This document shows, piece after piece, positions 34,743-43,040 of a stretch of DNA of 59,677 bases (its first letter is position 1; the number at the start of each line of letters is the position of its first letter). The DNA comes from Methylobacterium persicinum. GTDB taxonomy: Bacteria > Pseudomonadota > Alphaproteobacteria > Rhizobiales > Beijerinckiaceae. Below the pieces are notes generated by a model, which saw only the letters and a program-made list of their open reading frames with translations, ran no database searches and was not told the origin of the DNA. The translations under genes and the position numbers were made by a program. The stretch covers positions 1-59,677 of the forward strand of contig NZ_BPQX01000059.1 in the NCBI RefSeq assembly GCF_022179525.1. The letters are read 5' to 3'.

Positions 34743-36302
34743 ATGACTGGCGCGCGCATCGTCGTGATCGGAGCCGGGATCGGGGGCCTCGCCACGGCCC
34801 TCAGCCTTGCGCGGGCGGGCCTGTCGGTCACCGTGGTGGAGCGGGCCGGGGCGCCCGGCGGCAAGATGCGATCCGTGGCCGTCGAGGACACGCGCATCGA
34901 GGCAGGTCCCACGGTCTTCACGATGCGGTGGGTGTTCGACGAGTTGCTGGCGGAATGCGGCGCGCGGCTCGAGGAGCGCCTGAGCCTGCAGGGGGCCAGC
35001 CTCCTCGCCCGCCATGCCTGGAGCCGGGACGAGCGCCTCAATCTGTTCGCCGATATCGACGCCTCGGTGGAGGCGATCCGCGAGTTCGCCGGAAGACGTG
35101 AGGCCGAAGGCTATCGCCGGTTCTGCGGCCGGGCCGCGGAGGTCTACCGCACCCTCGAAGGGCCCTTCATCCGGGGCGGCCGGACCGGGCCCGCCGGTCT
35201 CGCCAGGCGGGTTGGCCTTTCCGGCATGGGCGACCTGTGGCGGATCCAGCCCTTCGCGACCCTGTGGGCGGGTCTGAAGGACTACTTCTCCGATCCGCGC
35301 CTCCTGCAGCTCTTCGGGCGCTACGCCACCTATTGCGGCGCCTCGCCCTTCACCGCCCCCGCGACGCTGATGCTGGTCGCCCATGTGGAGCAGGCCGGCG
35401 TCTGGACCGTGAAGGGGGGACTCAGCGCCCTGGCCGCGGCCCTCGCCGACCTCGCCGTCGAACGGGGGGCCGAGATCCGCTACGGCGTCGGCGTGGACGA
35501 GATCGAGGTCACGTCCGGCAGGGTATCGGGGGTGAGGCTCGCGGACGGCAGCCGCCTCCCGGCGGATGTCGTCGTCTGTAACGGGGACGTGGCAGGGCTC
35601 GGGGCGGGGCTTCTCGGCCGGGCCGCCGCGCCCGCGGGCGACCGGATCGCCCGGTCCGAACGATCGCTCTCGGCGGTCACGTTCTGCCTGCGGGCGGAGA
35701 CCGCGGGCTTCCCCCTGGCCCACCACACGGTGTTCTTCTCACCGGACTACCGCGCCGAGTTCGATACGATCCTGCGCGACCGCCGCCTGCCAACGGACCC
35801 GACGGTCTATGTCTGCGCCCAGGACCGGAGCGCCGAGGGCGCCTTCGCCGGCGGGGCGGAACGCCTGCTCATGCTCGTCAACGCTCCCGCCGATGGCCTG
35901 GAGCGCCCCCTGGATGCCACGGAGATCGCCCGATGCGAGAGCAACCTGAAGGCGCGGCTGCACGCCTGCGGCCTGTCCCTGACCCGGGAATCGCAGGCGG
36001 TGGTGACGACACCGGACGACTTCGCGGCCCTGTTCCCGGGGAGCCAGGGCGCCCTGTACGGGCGGGCACCCCAGGGCTGGGCGGCGACGTTCAAGCGTCC
36101 GGGTTCGCGCACGAAGGTGCCGGGGCTGTATCTGGCCGGGGGGTCGGTCCATCCGGGACCGGGCGTGCCGATGGCGGCGCAATCGGGGAGGCTCGCGGCG
36201 CAGGCGATCCTCGCCGACCTCGGTTCGACGGGCCGGTCGGGCGCAACGGCTATGCGTGGTGGTACGTCGATGCGGTCAGCGACGACGGAACCCACGGCCT
36301 GA
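34743..36302 (+). CDS. crtD: CrtD, 1-hydroxycarotenoid 3,4-desaturase
   Basis: A 519-residue CrtI-family flavoprotein with the N-terminal IVVIGAGIGGLATALSLARAG and GGKMRS. It has the CrtD-like segment GPTVFTMRWVFDELLAECG and the C-terminal FAD motif LYLAGGSVHPGPGVPMAAQSG. It desaturates hydroxylated acyclic carotenoids toward spirilloxanthin. GGGGGAGG precedes the start at about seven bases. The last 25 residues (from about 36224) are encoded by the same DNA as the conserved N-terminus of CrtC in another frame. Assignment as CrtD rather than CrtI rests on these features, on adjacency to crtC, and on a separate crtI at 58-59.7 kb. Confidence 0.9.
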   Translation: MTGARIVVIGAGIGGLATALSLARAGLSVTVVERAGAPGGKMRSVAVEDTRIEAGPTVFTMRWVFDELLAECGARLEERLSLQGASLLARHAWSRDERLNLFADIDASVEAIREFAGRREAEGYRRFCGRAAEVYRTLEGPFIRGGRTGPAGLARRVGLSGMGDLWRIQPFATLWAGLKDYFSDPRLLQLFGRYATYCGASPFTAPATLMLVAHVEQAGVWTVKGGLSALAAALADLAVERGAEIRYGVGVDEIEVTSGRVSGVRLADGSRLPADVVVCNGDVAGLGAGLLGRAAAPAGDRIARSERSLSAVTFCLRAETAGFPLAHHTVFFSPDYRAEFDTILRDRRLPTDPTVYVCAQDRSAEGAFAGGAERLLMLVNAPADGLERPLDATEIARCESNLKARLHACGLSLTRESQAVVTTPDDFAALFPGSQGALYGRAPQGWAATFKRPGSRTKVPGLYLAGGSVHPGPGVPMAAQSGRLAAQAILADLGSTGRSGATAMRGGTSMRSATTEPTA

Positions 36303-37129
36303 CGATCATCGCCTTCATCGGCAGCGTGTTCTCGCCCTACTACGCCTGGAGCCGGGACAAGGACCCGTTCGACCACTGCGCGATGAACGTCGTGCTCTAT
36401 GGCCGCCCCGGCCGCTTCGCCATGACGGAGCGGAAGTCCGGTCGGCTGTCGCGGGGGGCCGACCACATCGCCATCGGCCCCAGTTCCATGGAATGGGACG
36501 GGAGCGAACTCACCGTGCACATCGACGAGCGCGGTGCGCCCCTGCCCCGGCGGATCCGCGGCACGATCCGCCTGCGGCCCTCCGGCATCACGGCCGGGCC
36601 GTTCCATCTCGATCCCGGGGGCCGGCACCGCTGGTGGCCGATGGCGCCGGCCTCGCGAGTTGAGGTCGATCTGACTCATCCCGGCCTCTCGTGGCAGGGC
36701 AGCGGCTACTTCGACACCAACGACGGCGACGAACCCCTGGAGGATGCCTTCACCCGCTGGACATGGTGCCGGGCCGAACTGCCCGACGGGGCGGCGATCC
36801 TCTACGACGTGAAGCACCGGGCAGGCGACGGGCGTAACCTGTCCCTGGGGTTCGCCTTCGACGGCACCCGCCGGGACATCCGCCCGCCGCTCAGTGCATC
36901 CCTCCCGCCGACGAAGTTCTGGCGGATGCCCCGGGAGACCCGGAGCGATGACGGCCGGTCGCGGGTCATCACCACCTTCGAGGACACGCCGTTCTATTCG
37001 CGCTCGCTCCTCGCTTCGACGCTGGCGGGCGAGCCCGTCCGAGCCGTCCACGAGAGCCTATCGCTCGACCGGTTCCGCAACCCGATGGTGCGGCTCATGC
37101 TGCCGTTCCGCATGCCGCGGCCGCTTTAG
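35933..37129 (+). CDS. crtC: CrtC, carotenoid 1,2-hydratase (start uncertain)
   Basis: The conserved CrtC domain runs from about 36206 to the stop: RFDGPVGRNGYAWWYVDAVS, GLTIIAFIGSVFSPYYAWSR, DHCAMNVVLYG, GYFDTNDGDEPLEDAF and WTWCRAEL. It adds water to the terminal double bond of acyclic carotenes. The frame is open from an ATG at 35933, deep inside crtD. Between there and the conserved domain there is no ATG, GTG or TTG, so the true start is unclear. An ATC at 36182, a frameshift from crtD, or a long N-terminal extension are the options. Family members are near 280-310 residues, which argues against the full 398. The coordinates given are the maximal frame. Confidence 0.8.
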   Translation: MREQPEGAAARLRPVPDPGIAGGGDDTGRLRGPVPGEPGRPVRAGTPGLGGDVQASGFAHEGAGAVSGRGVGPSGTGRADGGAIGEARGAGDPRRPRFDGPVGRNGYAWWYVDAVSDDGTHGLTIIAFIGSVFSPYYAWSRDKDPFDHCAMNVVLYGRPGRFAMTERKSGRLSRGADHIAIGPSSMEWDGSELTVHIDERGAPLPRRIRGTIRLRPSGITAGPFHLDPGGRHRWWPMAPASRVEVDLTHPGLSWQGSGYFDTNDGDEPLEDAFTRWTWCRAELPDGAAILYDVKHRAGDGRNLSLGFAFDGTRRDIRPPLSASLPPTKFWRMPRETRSDDGRSRVITTFEDTPFYSRSLLASTLAGEPVRAVHESLSLDRFRNPMVRLMLPFRMPRPL

Positions 37130-38387
37130 CAGCTCCGTCCTTCCCGCCCGTGCGGGGGAGGGACACGCGTGCCCGCCACGCGACACACCCGAGGGTCGCG
37201 AGCGCCAAGGCGAGGCCGAAGGAGAACCCCGTCGCCCCCGCCCCCACCCGGAGCAGGGCCGCGAGGGGGCTGACGGCGAGGAGGGCGCGCTCCGGCCCCG
37301 CGAGGCCGCCGGCCTTCCAGGCGGCGACGCCGAGGAACAGCGTGGCGGGCACCAGGGGCGCGAGGTCGTAGACCGGCACGTAGGGCGAGAGCAGCGGCGT
37401 TGCGGCGAGAAAGGCGGCGGCGCGAATCTCCGGCGAGGCCCCGCCCCGCCAGACCCTCCCCACGAAAGCCAGCACCGCCAAAGAGACGGTGATCTGGAAG
37501 GCCCAGGCCAGGGTGATGGAGCCGCCCACTAGCCGGATCGCCCCGAAGGCGCTCGCATTGAGATCGAGCCCTGCCGCCGCATTCTGAAGGATGATGCGGT
37601 TGGTTGTGCTCAAGGTCCGCAAGAAGCCGAGCCAGGGTTCGATCCCGAACAGGGCCACCGAGGCGAGGCAGGCCGCGACCACGGTTCCGATCAAAGCGAC
37701 GAGGGCCGTCCACCGCCCCGTGACGAGGAGAAGCAAGGGTGCGAGCGCCGCGAATTGCGGCTTGTAGGCCAGGAGCCCGAAGCACAGACCCGCCAGCCGG
37801 GGATGGCGGTCGAGAGCGACGAGGCCGAGGGTCATCAGCCCCGCCGTGAACAAACCGTTCTGCCCGTAGGACAGGTTGCAGAACACCAGGGGGTGGGCGA
37901 AGGCGATGAGGGCGATGTCCATCCGCCCCGCCGCCAGCCGCATGGCCAACAGAAACAAGGCGGCCGAAAGAGCACACCAGACGATGTAGCCCGCCTGGGG
38001 GTCGAGCCACGCCATCGCCGCGGCCGGCAGCAGGAAGACCGGCGGGTAATGCCACGCGAAGCGGCATTCCGGCCCGAAGGCCTCGGCGAGGTTCGCGAGG
38101 TGCCGGCTGAGATCGTAGGGCTCGCCTGCCCGGCCCTCCAGCGCCGCCCGGCCCGCCACCCAGACCTGCGTGAAGTCGTTGCCGAGGAAATCGCCATACC
38201 AGTTGTGGCGCGGATCGGGACCGGTGCCGAACAGCACGACGACGATCGCCAGGGTCAGCGGGACGAGAACCAAAGAAGCCCGGCGACCGAACGCCAGGAG
38301 CCGCGCATCGTTCAGGACGATGTCGGCGAGATCGGCGCGCAGGGCGGCGAATCGGCTCCGGCCGGCATCCGAGACGGTGGCGTGCAA
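37095..38387 (-). CDS. GT87-like (DUF2029) polyprenol-sugar-dependent membrane glycosyltransferase
   Basis: A 430-residue protein with about ten hydrophobic helices. Features of the DUF2029/GT87 family are an early periplasmic acidic pair (LGNDFTQVW, near residue 70), AWHYPPVFLLP, and FCNLSYGQNGLFTAGL. Such enzymes use polyprenyl-phosphate mannose or related donors on the outer face of the membrane. It overlaps the crtC 3' end by 35 bases, tail to tail, and diverges from the glycosyltransferase operon at 38630, which it may serve. Specificity is unknown. Confidence 0.8.
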   Translation of the reverse strand: MHATVSDAGRSRFAALRADLADIVLNDARLLAFGRRASLVLVPLTLAIVVVLFGTGPDPRHNWYGDFLGNDFTQVWVAGRAALEGRAGEPYDLSRHLANLAEAFGPECRFAWHYPPVFLLPAAAMAWLDPQAGYIVWCALSAALFLLAMRLAAGRMDIALIAFAHPLVFCNLSYGQNGLFTAGLMTLGLVALDRHPRLAGLCFGLLAYKPQFAALAPLLLLVTGRWTALVALIGTVVAACLASVALFGIEPWLGFLRTLSTTNRIILQNAAAGLDLNASAFGAIRLVGGSITLAWAFQITVSLAVLAFVGRVWRGGASPEIRAAAFLAATPLLSPYVPVYDLAPLVPATLFLGVAAWKAGGLAGPERALLAVSPLAALLRVGAGATGFSFGLALALATLGCVAWRARVSLPRTGGKDGAAKAAAACGTAA

Positions 38388-38629
38388 GGGCGGCCCTCCC
38401 GGTCCAAGAGGGGCAGAGCGTAGGGGGGAAGGGTTCCGGCGCCGTTAACGGTGGAAATCCGCGCGCCGTCACACTTGTGCGTCCTGGTTGTGGCTGCAAT
38501 GGTTGCGAAGGTGCGTCGGGGAGCACGCGCCCCATCGGACAGGGGAATGGGGTCATCGTCCGCACAATCCCGCCGCGGAGCACCGCCGATCCCGTGCGAA
38601 GGCGGGTGTCTCTTCCGCCGGAGGCGCCC

Positions 38630-39865
38630 GTGACGGACGGGAGGGACGGGGCATCGACCCTGCGCGTCCTCATCTACAGCCACGACACGTTCGGCCTCGG
38701 GCACCTGCGCCGGTCGCGGGCCATCGCGCACGCCATCGTCGCGTCCTGTCCCGGCGCGAGGGTCGTGATCGTGTCCGGATCGCCGGTGGTCGATCGTTAC
38801 GCCTTCGCCCGGGAGGTTCGGACGGTGCGCCTGCCCCCCGTGACGAAGCTCGCCGACGGGAGTTACGCCAGCGGCGCGACGGGCCTCCTGTCCGACACCG
38901 TGGCGGAGCGCATGGCGGTGATCGCGCGGACCGCGGAGGCGTTCCGCCCGCACATCGTGATCGTCGACAAGGAGCCCTGCGGCTTCCACGGCGAGATGAT
39001 CCCGATCCTTGAGCGCGAAGCGGAGCGGGGCACCAAGCTGGTGCTGGGCCTGCGCGACGTCCTGGACGAGGCCGACCGTCTGGCCCCCGAATGGCAGCGC
39101 AAGGGCGCCGTCGAGGCGATGGACCGCTTCTACGACGAGATCTGGGTCTACGGGCTCAGCCGAATCCACGAGCCGCTGGCCGGGCTGGCGCTGCCGCCCG
39201 ACATCGCCGCCCGGGTCGCCGGGCGGCTGACTTATACCGGCTATCTGCGCCGGCCGATTCCGGAGATCCGATCCGGCCGTCTGGAGCCGGTCATGGCCGC
39301 AGGGCCGTTCCTCTTGGTCACGACGGGCGGCGGCGGCGACGGCGCGGCGCTGATCGAATGGGTGATTGCCGCCCACGAGCACGATCCCGGCATTCCCCTG
39401 CCCTGCCTCGTCGCCTTCGGACCGTTCCTGGACCCCGGCCTCCGGGAAGGCTTCGCCAGGCGAATCGCCGCCCTGGAGGGCCGCGTGTGTGCGATCACCT
39501 TCGATAGCGAGATCGAATGCCTGATGCGCAAGGCGACGGGAGTCGTCGCCATGGGCGGCTACAACACGTTCTGTGAGATCCTCTCCTTCGACCGCCCCGC
39601 CATCCTCGTGCCGCGGACCGAACCTCGCCGGGAGCAGGCGATCCGGGCCCTCGCGGCGGAGAAGCTCGGCCTCGTCCGCGTGCTGATGGAAGAGGACGGG
39701 ACGGAGCCCGAACGGATGGCCGCCGCCCTGCGCGCCCTGCCGGGGCAACCCGAGCCCTCCCGGGTCGTCGTACCGGGTCTGCTCGATGGGTTGGAGGCGG
39801 TGGTCCGCCGGGTCCGGCGGCTGGTGCCCGTAGAGTCCGCGCTGCCCTGCCGGGCCATCTCATGA
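38630..39865 (+). CDS. Glycosyltransferase of the GT28/MurG-like fold
   Basis: A 411-residue protein from GTG 38630, chosen because GGAGG lies six bases upstream; 51 more codons are open back to an ATG at 38477 but look unlike protein. The N-terminal half starts LRVLIYSHDTFGLGHLRRSRAIA, a sugar-nucleotide glycosyltransferase signature, and the C-terminal half holds MGGYNTFCEILSFDRPAILVPR, the donor-binding loop of GT-B enzymes. There is no membrane segment. It opens a run of eight overlapping genes. Confidence 0.8.
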   Translation: MTDGRDGASTLRVLIYSHDTFGLGHLRRSRAIAHAIVASCPGARVVIVSGSPVVDRYAFAREVRTVRLPPVTKLADGSYASGATGLLSDTVAERMAVIARTAEAFRPHIVIVDKEPCGFHGEMIPILEREAERGTKLVLGLRDVLDEADRLAPEWQRKGAVEAMDRFYDEIWVYGLSRIHEPLAGLALPPDIAARVAGRLTYTGYLRRPIPEIRSGRLEPVMAAGPFLLVTTGGGGDGAALIEWVIAAHEHDPGIPLPCLVAFGPFLDPGLREGFARRIAALEGRVCAITFDSEIECLMRKATGVVAMGGYNTFCEILSFDRPAILVPRTEPRREQAIRALAAEKLGLVRVLMEEDGTEPERMAAALRALPGQPEPSRVVVPGLLDGLEAVVRRVRRLVPVESALPCRAIS

Positions 39866-41121
39866 GCGGTCCGCGCATCGCCGTGGTGCTCAAGGGCTAC
39901 CCGCGCCTCTCGGAGACCTTCATCGCCCAGGAGATCCTCGCCCTCGAACGACGGGGACTAGCCATCGACATCTGGTCCCTGCGCAAGCCGACGGACCGGT
40001 TCCGGCACCCGATGCACGCCGCGGTCTCCGCCCGGGTCGCCTACCTGCCGGAATACCTCAGGGACGATCCCCGCCGGGTCCTGCGGGGCCTGGCCTGGGC
40101 TTGCCGCCGGCCACGCTTCGCGGCGCTCATCCGCCTCTTCCTCCGCGACTTGCGGCGCGATCCGACTGCCTCACGGCTGCGGCGGCTCGGGCAGGCGCTG
40201 GTCCTCGCCCGGGAGGTCGATCCCGCGGTGAGCCACCTCCATGTCCACTTCCTGCACACGCCCGGCAGCGTCGTCCGCTACACGTCCCTGCTCACCGGCC
40301 GGGGCTGGAGCTTCTCCGCCCACGCCAAGGACATCTGGACGACCCCCGCATGGGAGCTTTCGGAGAAGCTCGCGGCGGCGGACTGGGGGGTGACGTGCAC
40401 CCGCGATGGGCTCGCGCGCCTCGACGCCCTGGCGCCCGGCCGCACTCGCTTGGCCTATCACGGCCTCGATCTCGGACGTTTCCCGGATCCGCCCGCCATG
40501 CGCCCCGCGCGGGATGGGTCCGATCCGGTCGCACCTCTGCGGCTACTCTGCGTCGGCCGGCTCGTTGCCAAGAAGGGGCATGACGACCTCTTCGCGGCCC
40601 TGGCCGCCCTCCCCGCCGGACTGCATTGGCGGCTCGCCCTGATCGGCGGCGGCGAGCTGCGCAGCAAGTTGCAGACCCTGGCGCAGGAGCACGGACTCGG
40701 GGACCGGGTCGCCTTCCGCGGCGCGCTTCCCCAACCCGACATCATCGCGGCGATGCGTGAGGCTGACCTGTTCGTGCTCCCGACGAAGCCGGCGCCCGGG
40801 GGAGACCGGGACGGGCTGCCCAACGTCCTCATGGAGGCGGCGAGCCAGGAACTCCCGATCCTCGCCACCGCCTTCGCCGGGACGCCGGAATTCATCGACG
40901 ACGGGGTGCACGGCGTGCTGGTGCCGCCGGGTGAACCGGAAGCCCTCGCCCGGGCGCTGCAAGCCCTCGCTGCCGAGCCGGAGCGGAGGCATCGCCTCGG
41001 CCGTGCCGCCCGCCACCGGCTCGTGCAGGACTTCTCCGAGGCGGCCGGGATCACTCTCATCGCGGGCCGCCTCGCTGCCTCGGCGGGCATCATCCTGACC
41101 GCACGGGAGGAGGCGGCGTGA
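39862..41121 (+). CDS. GT4-family glycosyltransferase
   Basis: A 419-residue GT-B enzyme. The N-terminus is KGYPRLSETFIAQEILALERRGL, typical of exopolysaccharide glycosyltransferases. HLHVHFLHTPGSVV follows, and the C-terminal domain has VGRLVAKKGHDDLF, LPTKPAPGGDRDGLPNVLMEAASQ and the catalytic Glu in GTPEFIDDG. ATGA overlap with the previous gene. Likely transfers a hexose to a growing glycan or to a lipid; acceptor unknown. Confidence 0.88.
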   Translation: MSGPRIAVVLKGYPRLSETFIAQEILALERRGLAIDIWSLRKPTDRFRHPMHAAVSARVAYLPEYLRDDPRRVLRGLAWACRRPRFAALIRLFLRDLRRDPTASRLRRLGQALVLAREVDPAVSHLHVHFLHTPGSVVRYTSLLTGRGWSFSAHAKDIWTTPAWELSEKLAAADWGVTCTRDGLARLDALAPGRTRLAYHGLDLGRFPDPPAMRPARDGSDPVAPLRLLCVGRLVAKKGHDDLFAALAALPAGLHWRLALIGGGELRSKLQTLAQEHGLGDRVAFRGALPQPDIIAAMREADLFVLPTKPAPGGDRDGLPNVLMEAASQELPILATAFAGTPEFIDDGVHGVLVPPGEPEALARALQALAAEPERRHRLGRAARHRLVQDFSEAAGITLIAGRLAASAGIILTAREEAA

Positions 41122-43040
41122 GGGTCCTGATCGCCGTCACGCATCTCCTCGGGGCCGGCCATTTGACCCGCGCCGCCGCCCTGGCCCGGGCTTTCGCGGC
41201 GGCGGGGCACGAGACCGTCCTGGTGTCCGGGGGCCGCCTGGCGCCGCTGGTGCGGCTCGACAGCGTGCGTCTCGTGCAGCTTCCGCCCCTGCGGATCCAG
41301 GGCTTCGATTTCGCGAGACTGATCGGACCTGACGGCGAGACGGCCGGCTCGCAGGTCTTCGCGGACCGCAAGGCGCTTCTCCTCGATACCCTGTCCACCC
41401 TCCGGCCGGACGCGGTGCTTACGGAACTGTTCCCCTTCGGCCGCCGGGGGCTCGCGGACGAGTTCATGGCGCTGGTACAGGCCGCCCGTAACCAGCCGGG
41501 GCGGCCGCTGATCCTCGCATCCGTGCGCGACATCCTCGTGCCACCGGACCGTCGGTCCAAAGTCGATGAGGCCCATGCGCGGGTCGCGGCTCTCTACGAC
41601 GCCGTCCTCGTCCACGGCGATCCGGCGCTTGCACCCCTTGACGCATCGTGGCCGGTCGATCCCGGCCTCGCGGGGATGCTGCGCTATACCGGCTATGTGG
41701 ACGAGGGCGGTGCGGTCCAGGCGCCCGATCGTCGGGAGGGCGTCCTCGTGGCGGCCGGATCGAGCGCAGCGGGGCTCGACCTGTTCCGGGCAGCCATCGC
41801 CGCCGCGCGGCTGCGCCCCGATCTCGGCTGGCGCATCCTCGTCGGCCATTTCGTGCCCGATGCCGAACTGGCCCGCCTGTCGCAAGGGCTTCCACCGGAC
41901 ACGGTGATGCGGGCGCGACCGGATTACCGCGCGCTCATGGCGGGGGCCGCAGTCTCCGTGAGCCAATGCGGCTACAACACCGCCGTCGACCTGATGGTGA
42001 CGGGGACGCCGGCGGTGCTCGTCCCGTTCGAGGCCGGCCGCGAGACCGAACAGCGGTTGCGGGCGGAACGCCTCGCCGCAATGGGCCTGGCCCGGATCGT
42101 GCCGGAGAACGCCCTCTCGCCGGAGACCCTCCTCGCGGCGGTCCTTTCGGCCCTCCGCAGCCCGCAACCTAATCCCGGTGGCCCCGCCCTCGATGGCAGC
42201 ACCCGCACCGTCGCCATCGTGCAAGCGCTTCGCAATCAGCGCCACAGGGCGCGGGGAAGAGAAGCAGACCGTCTCCGCAGGGCCCTCGACCGCGCCGCCG
42301 AGGCCGGACGGTCGGTGCATCTGTGGTGGCGCGACGACGACGCGGTGGCGGCCACGCCCGCCCTCGACCGGCTCCTCGCCCTTGCGGCCGGCCGGCCCAT
42401 CCTTATCGCGGCGATCCCGGCGCGGACCGAAGCCTCCCTGAATCGCCGGTTGGCGCAGTCGGAGGGTGTCACCCTCGCGGTGCACGGCCTCGCCCACGAG
42501 AACCATGCGCCGCCCGGCCAGAAATCCGCCGAGTTCGGCCCTCACCGGCCCCTCACCGACCTGTGCCGGGACGCCTTGGACGCCCACCGCCTCGCCCGGG
42601 AGCGGCTGCCGGAGGATCTGCTCCTGCCGGTCTTCGTGCCGCCCTGGAACCGGATCGCGCCGGACCTTGCAGCCGAACTCCCGCGCCTCGGCTACGGAGG
42701 TCTTTCCGCGGCGGGGGGAGCATTCGTGCCCGGGCTTGCCCGCGCTGATGCCGCGCTCGACGTCATCGACTGGCGGGGCACGCGCTCCCTGCGCGATCCG
42801 GAGACGATTCTCGCGGCCATCGCGGCCCATGCCGAGGAAGGGTTGGCCGGACGGCTCGGCCTCCTCACCCACCATCTCGCCCATGACGAGGCGGTGTGGG
42901 ACTTCATCGCGGATCTCCTCCCCCTCCTCGACCATCCGGCGGTACGGTGGCACGATCCGCGCGACCTGTTCGGTTCGATGATGGACTCGGGAATGCCGCC
43001 GCCTATCTCCCTATCAGCCGAACGCCCGAGGGCCGGTTGA
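41118..43040 (+). CDS. Fusion: GT-B glycosyltransferase + polysaccharide-deacetylase-like domain
   Basis: A 640-residue two-domain protein starting at GTG 41118 (GTGA overlap). Residues 1 to about 360 resemble the first gene of the operon: RVLIAVTHLLGAGHLTRAAAL and SQCGYNTAVDLMVTGTPAVLVPF. A short linker leads to a domain beginning HLWWRDDDAV near residue 395, with VHGLAHENHAPP and FVPPWNRIAPD, which has the layout of a divergent NodB-type polysaccharide deacetylase: Asp-Asp, His-x(3)-His, and an Arg-containing segment. The same chain could therefore add and then de-acetylate a sugar, but the deacetylase metal site is inferred from pattern only. Confidence 0.75.
   Translation: MRVLIAVTHLLGAGHLTRAAALARAFAAAGHETVLVSGGRLAPLVRLDSVRLVQLPPLRIQGFDFARLIGPDGETAGSQVFADRKALLLDTLSTLRPDAVLTELFPFGRRGLADEFMALVQAARNQPGRPLILASVRDILVPPDRRSKVDEAHARVAALYDAVLVHGDPALAPLDASWPVDPGLAGMLRYTGYVDEGGAVQAPDRREGVLVAAGSSAAGLDLFRAAIAAARLRPDLGWRILVGHFVPDAELARLSQGLPPDTVMRARPDYRALMAGAAVSVSQCGYNTAVDLMVTGTPAVLVPFEAGRETEQRLRAERLAAMGLARIVPENALSPETLLAAVLSALRSPQPNPGGPALDGSTRTVAIVQALRNQRHRARGREADRLRRALDRAAEAGRSVHLWWRDDDAVAATPALDRLLALAAGRPILIAAIPARTEASLNRRLAQSEGVTLAVHGLAHENHAPPGQKSAEFGPHRPLTDLCRDALDAHRLARERLPEDLLLPVFVPPWNRIAPDLAAELPRLGYGGLSAAGGAFVPGLARADAALDVIDWRGTRSLRDPETILAAIAAHAEEGLAGRLGLLTHHLAHDEAVWDFIADLLPLLDHPAVRWHDPRDLFGSMMDSGMPPPISLSAERPRAG

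Noticed and set aside
40458-42953. 831-codon minus-strand frame opposite two glycosyltransferase genes
   Set aside because: Antisense of well-supported genes with motifs on the plus strand.
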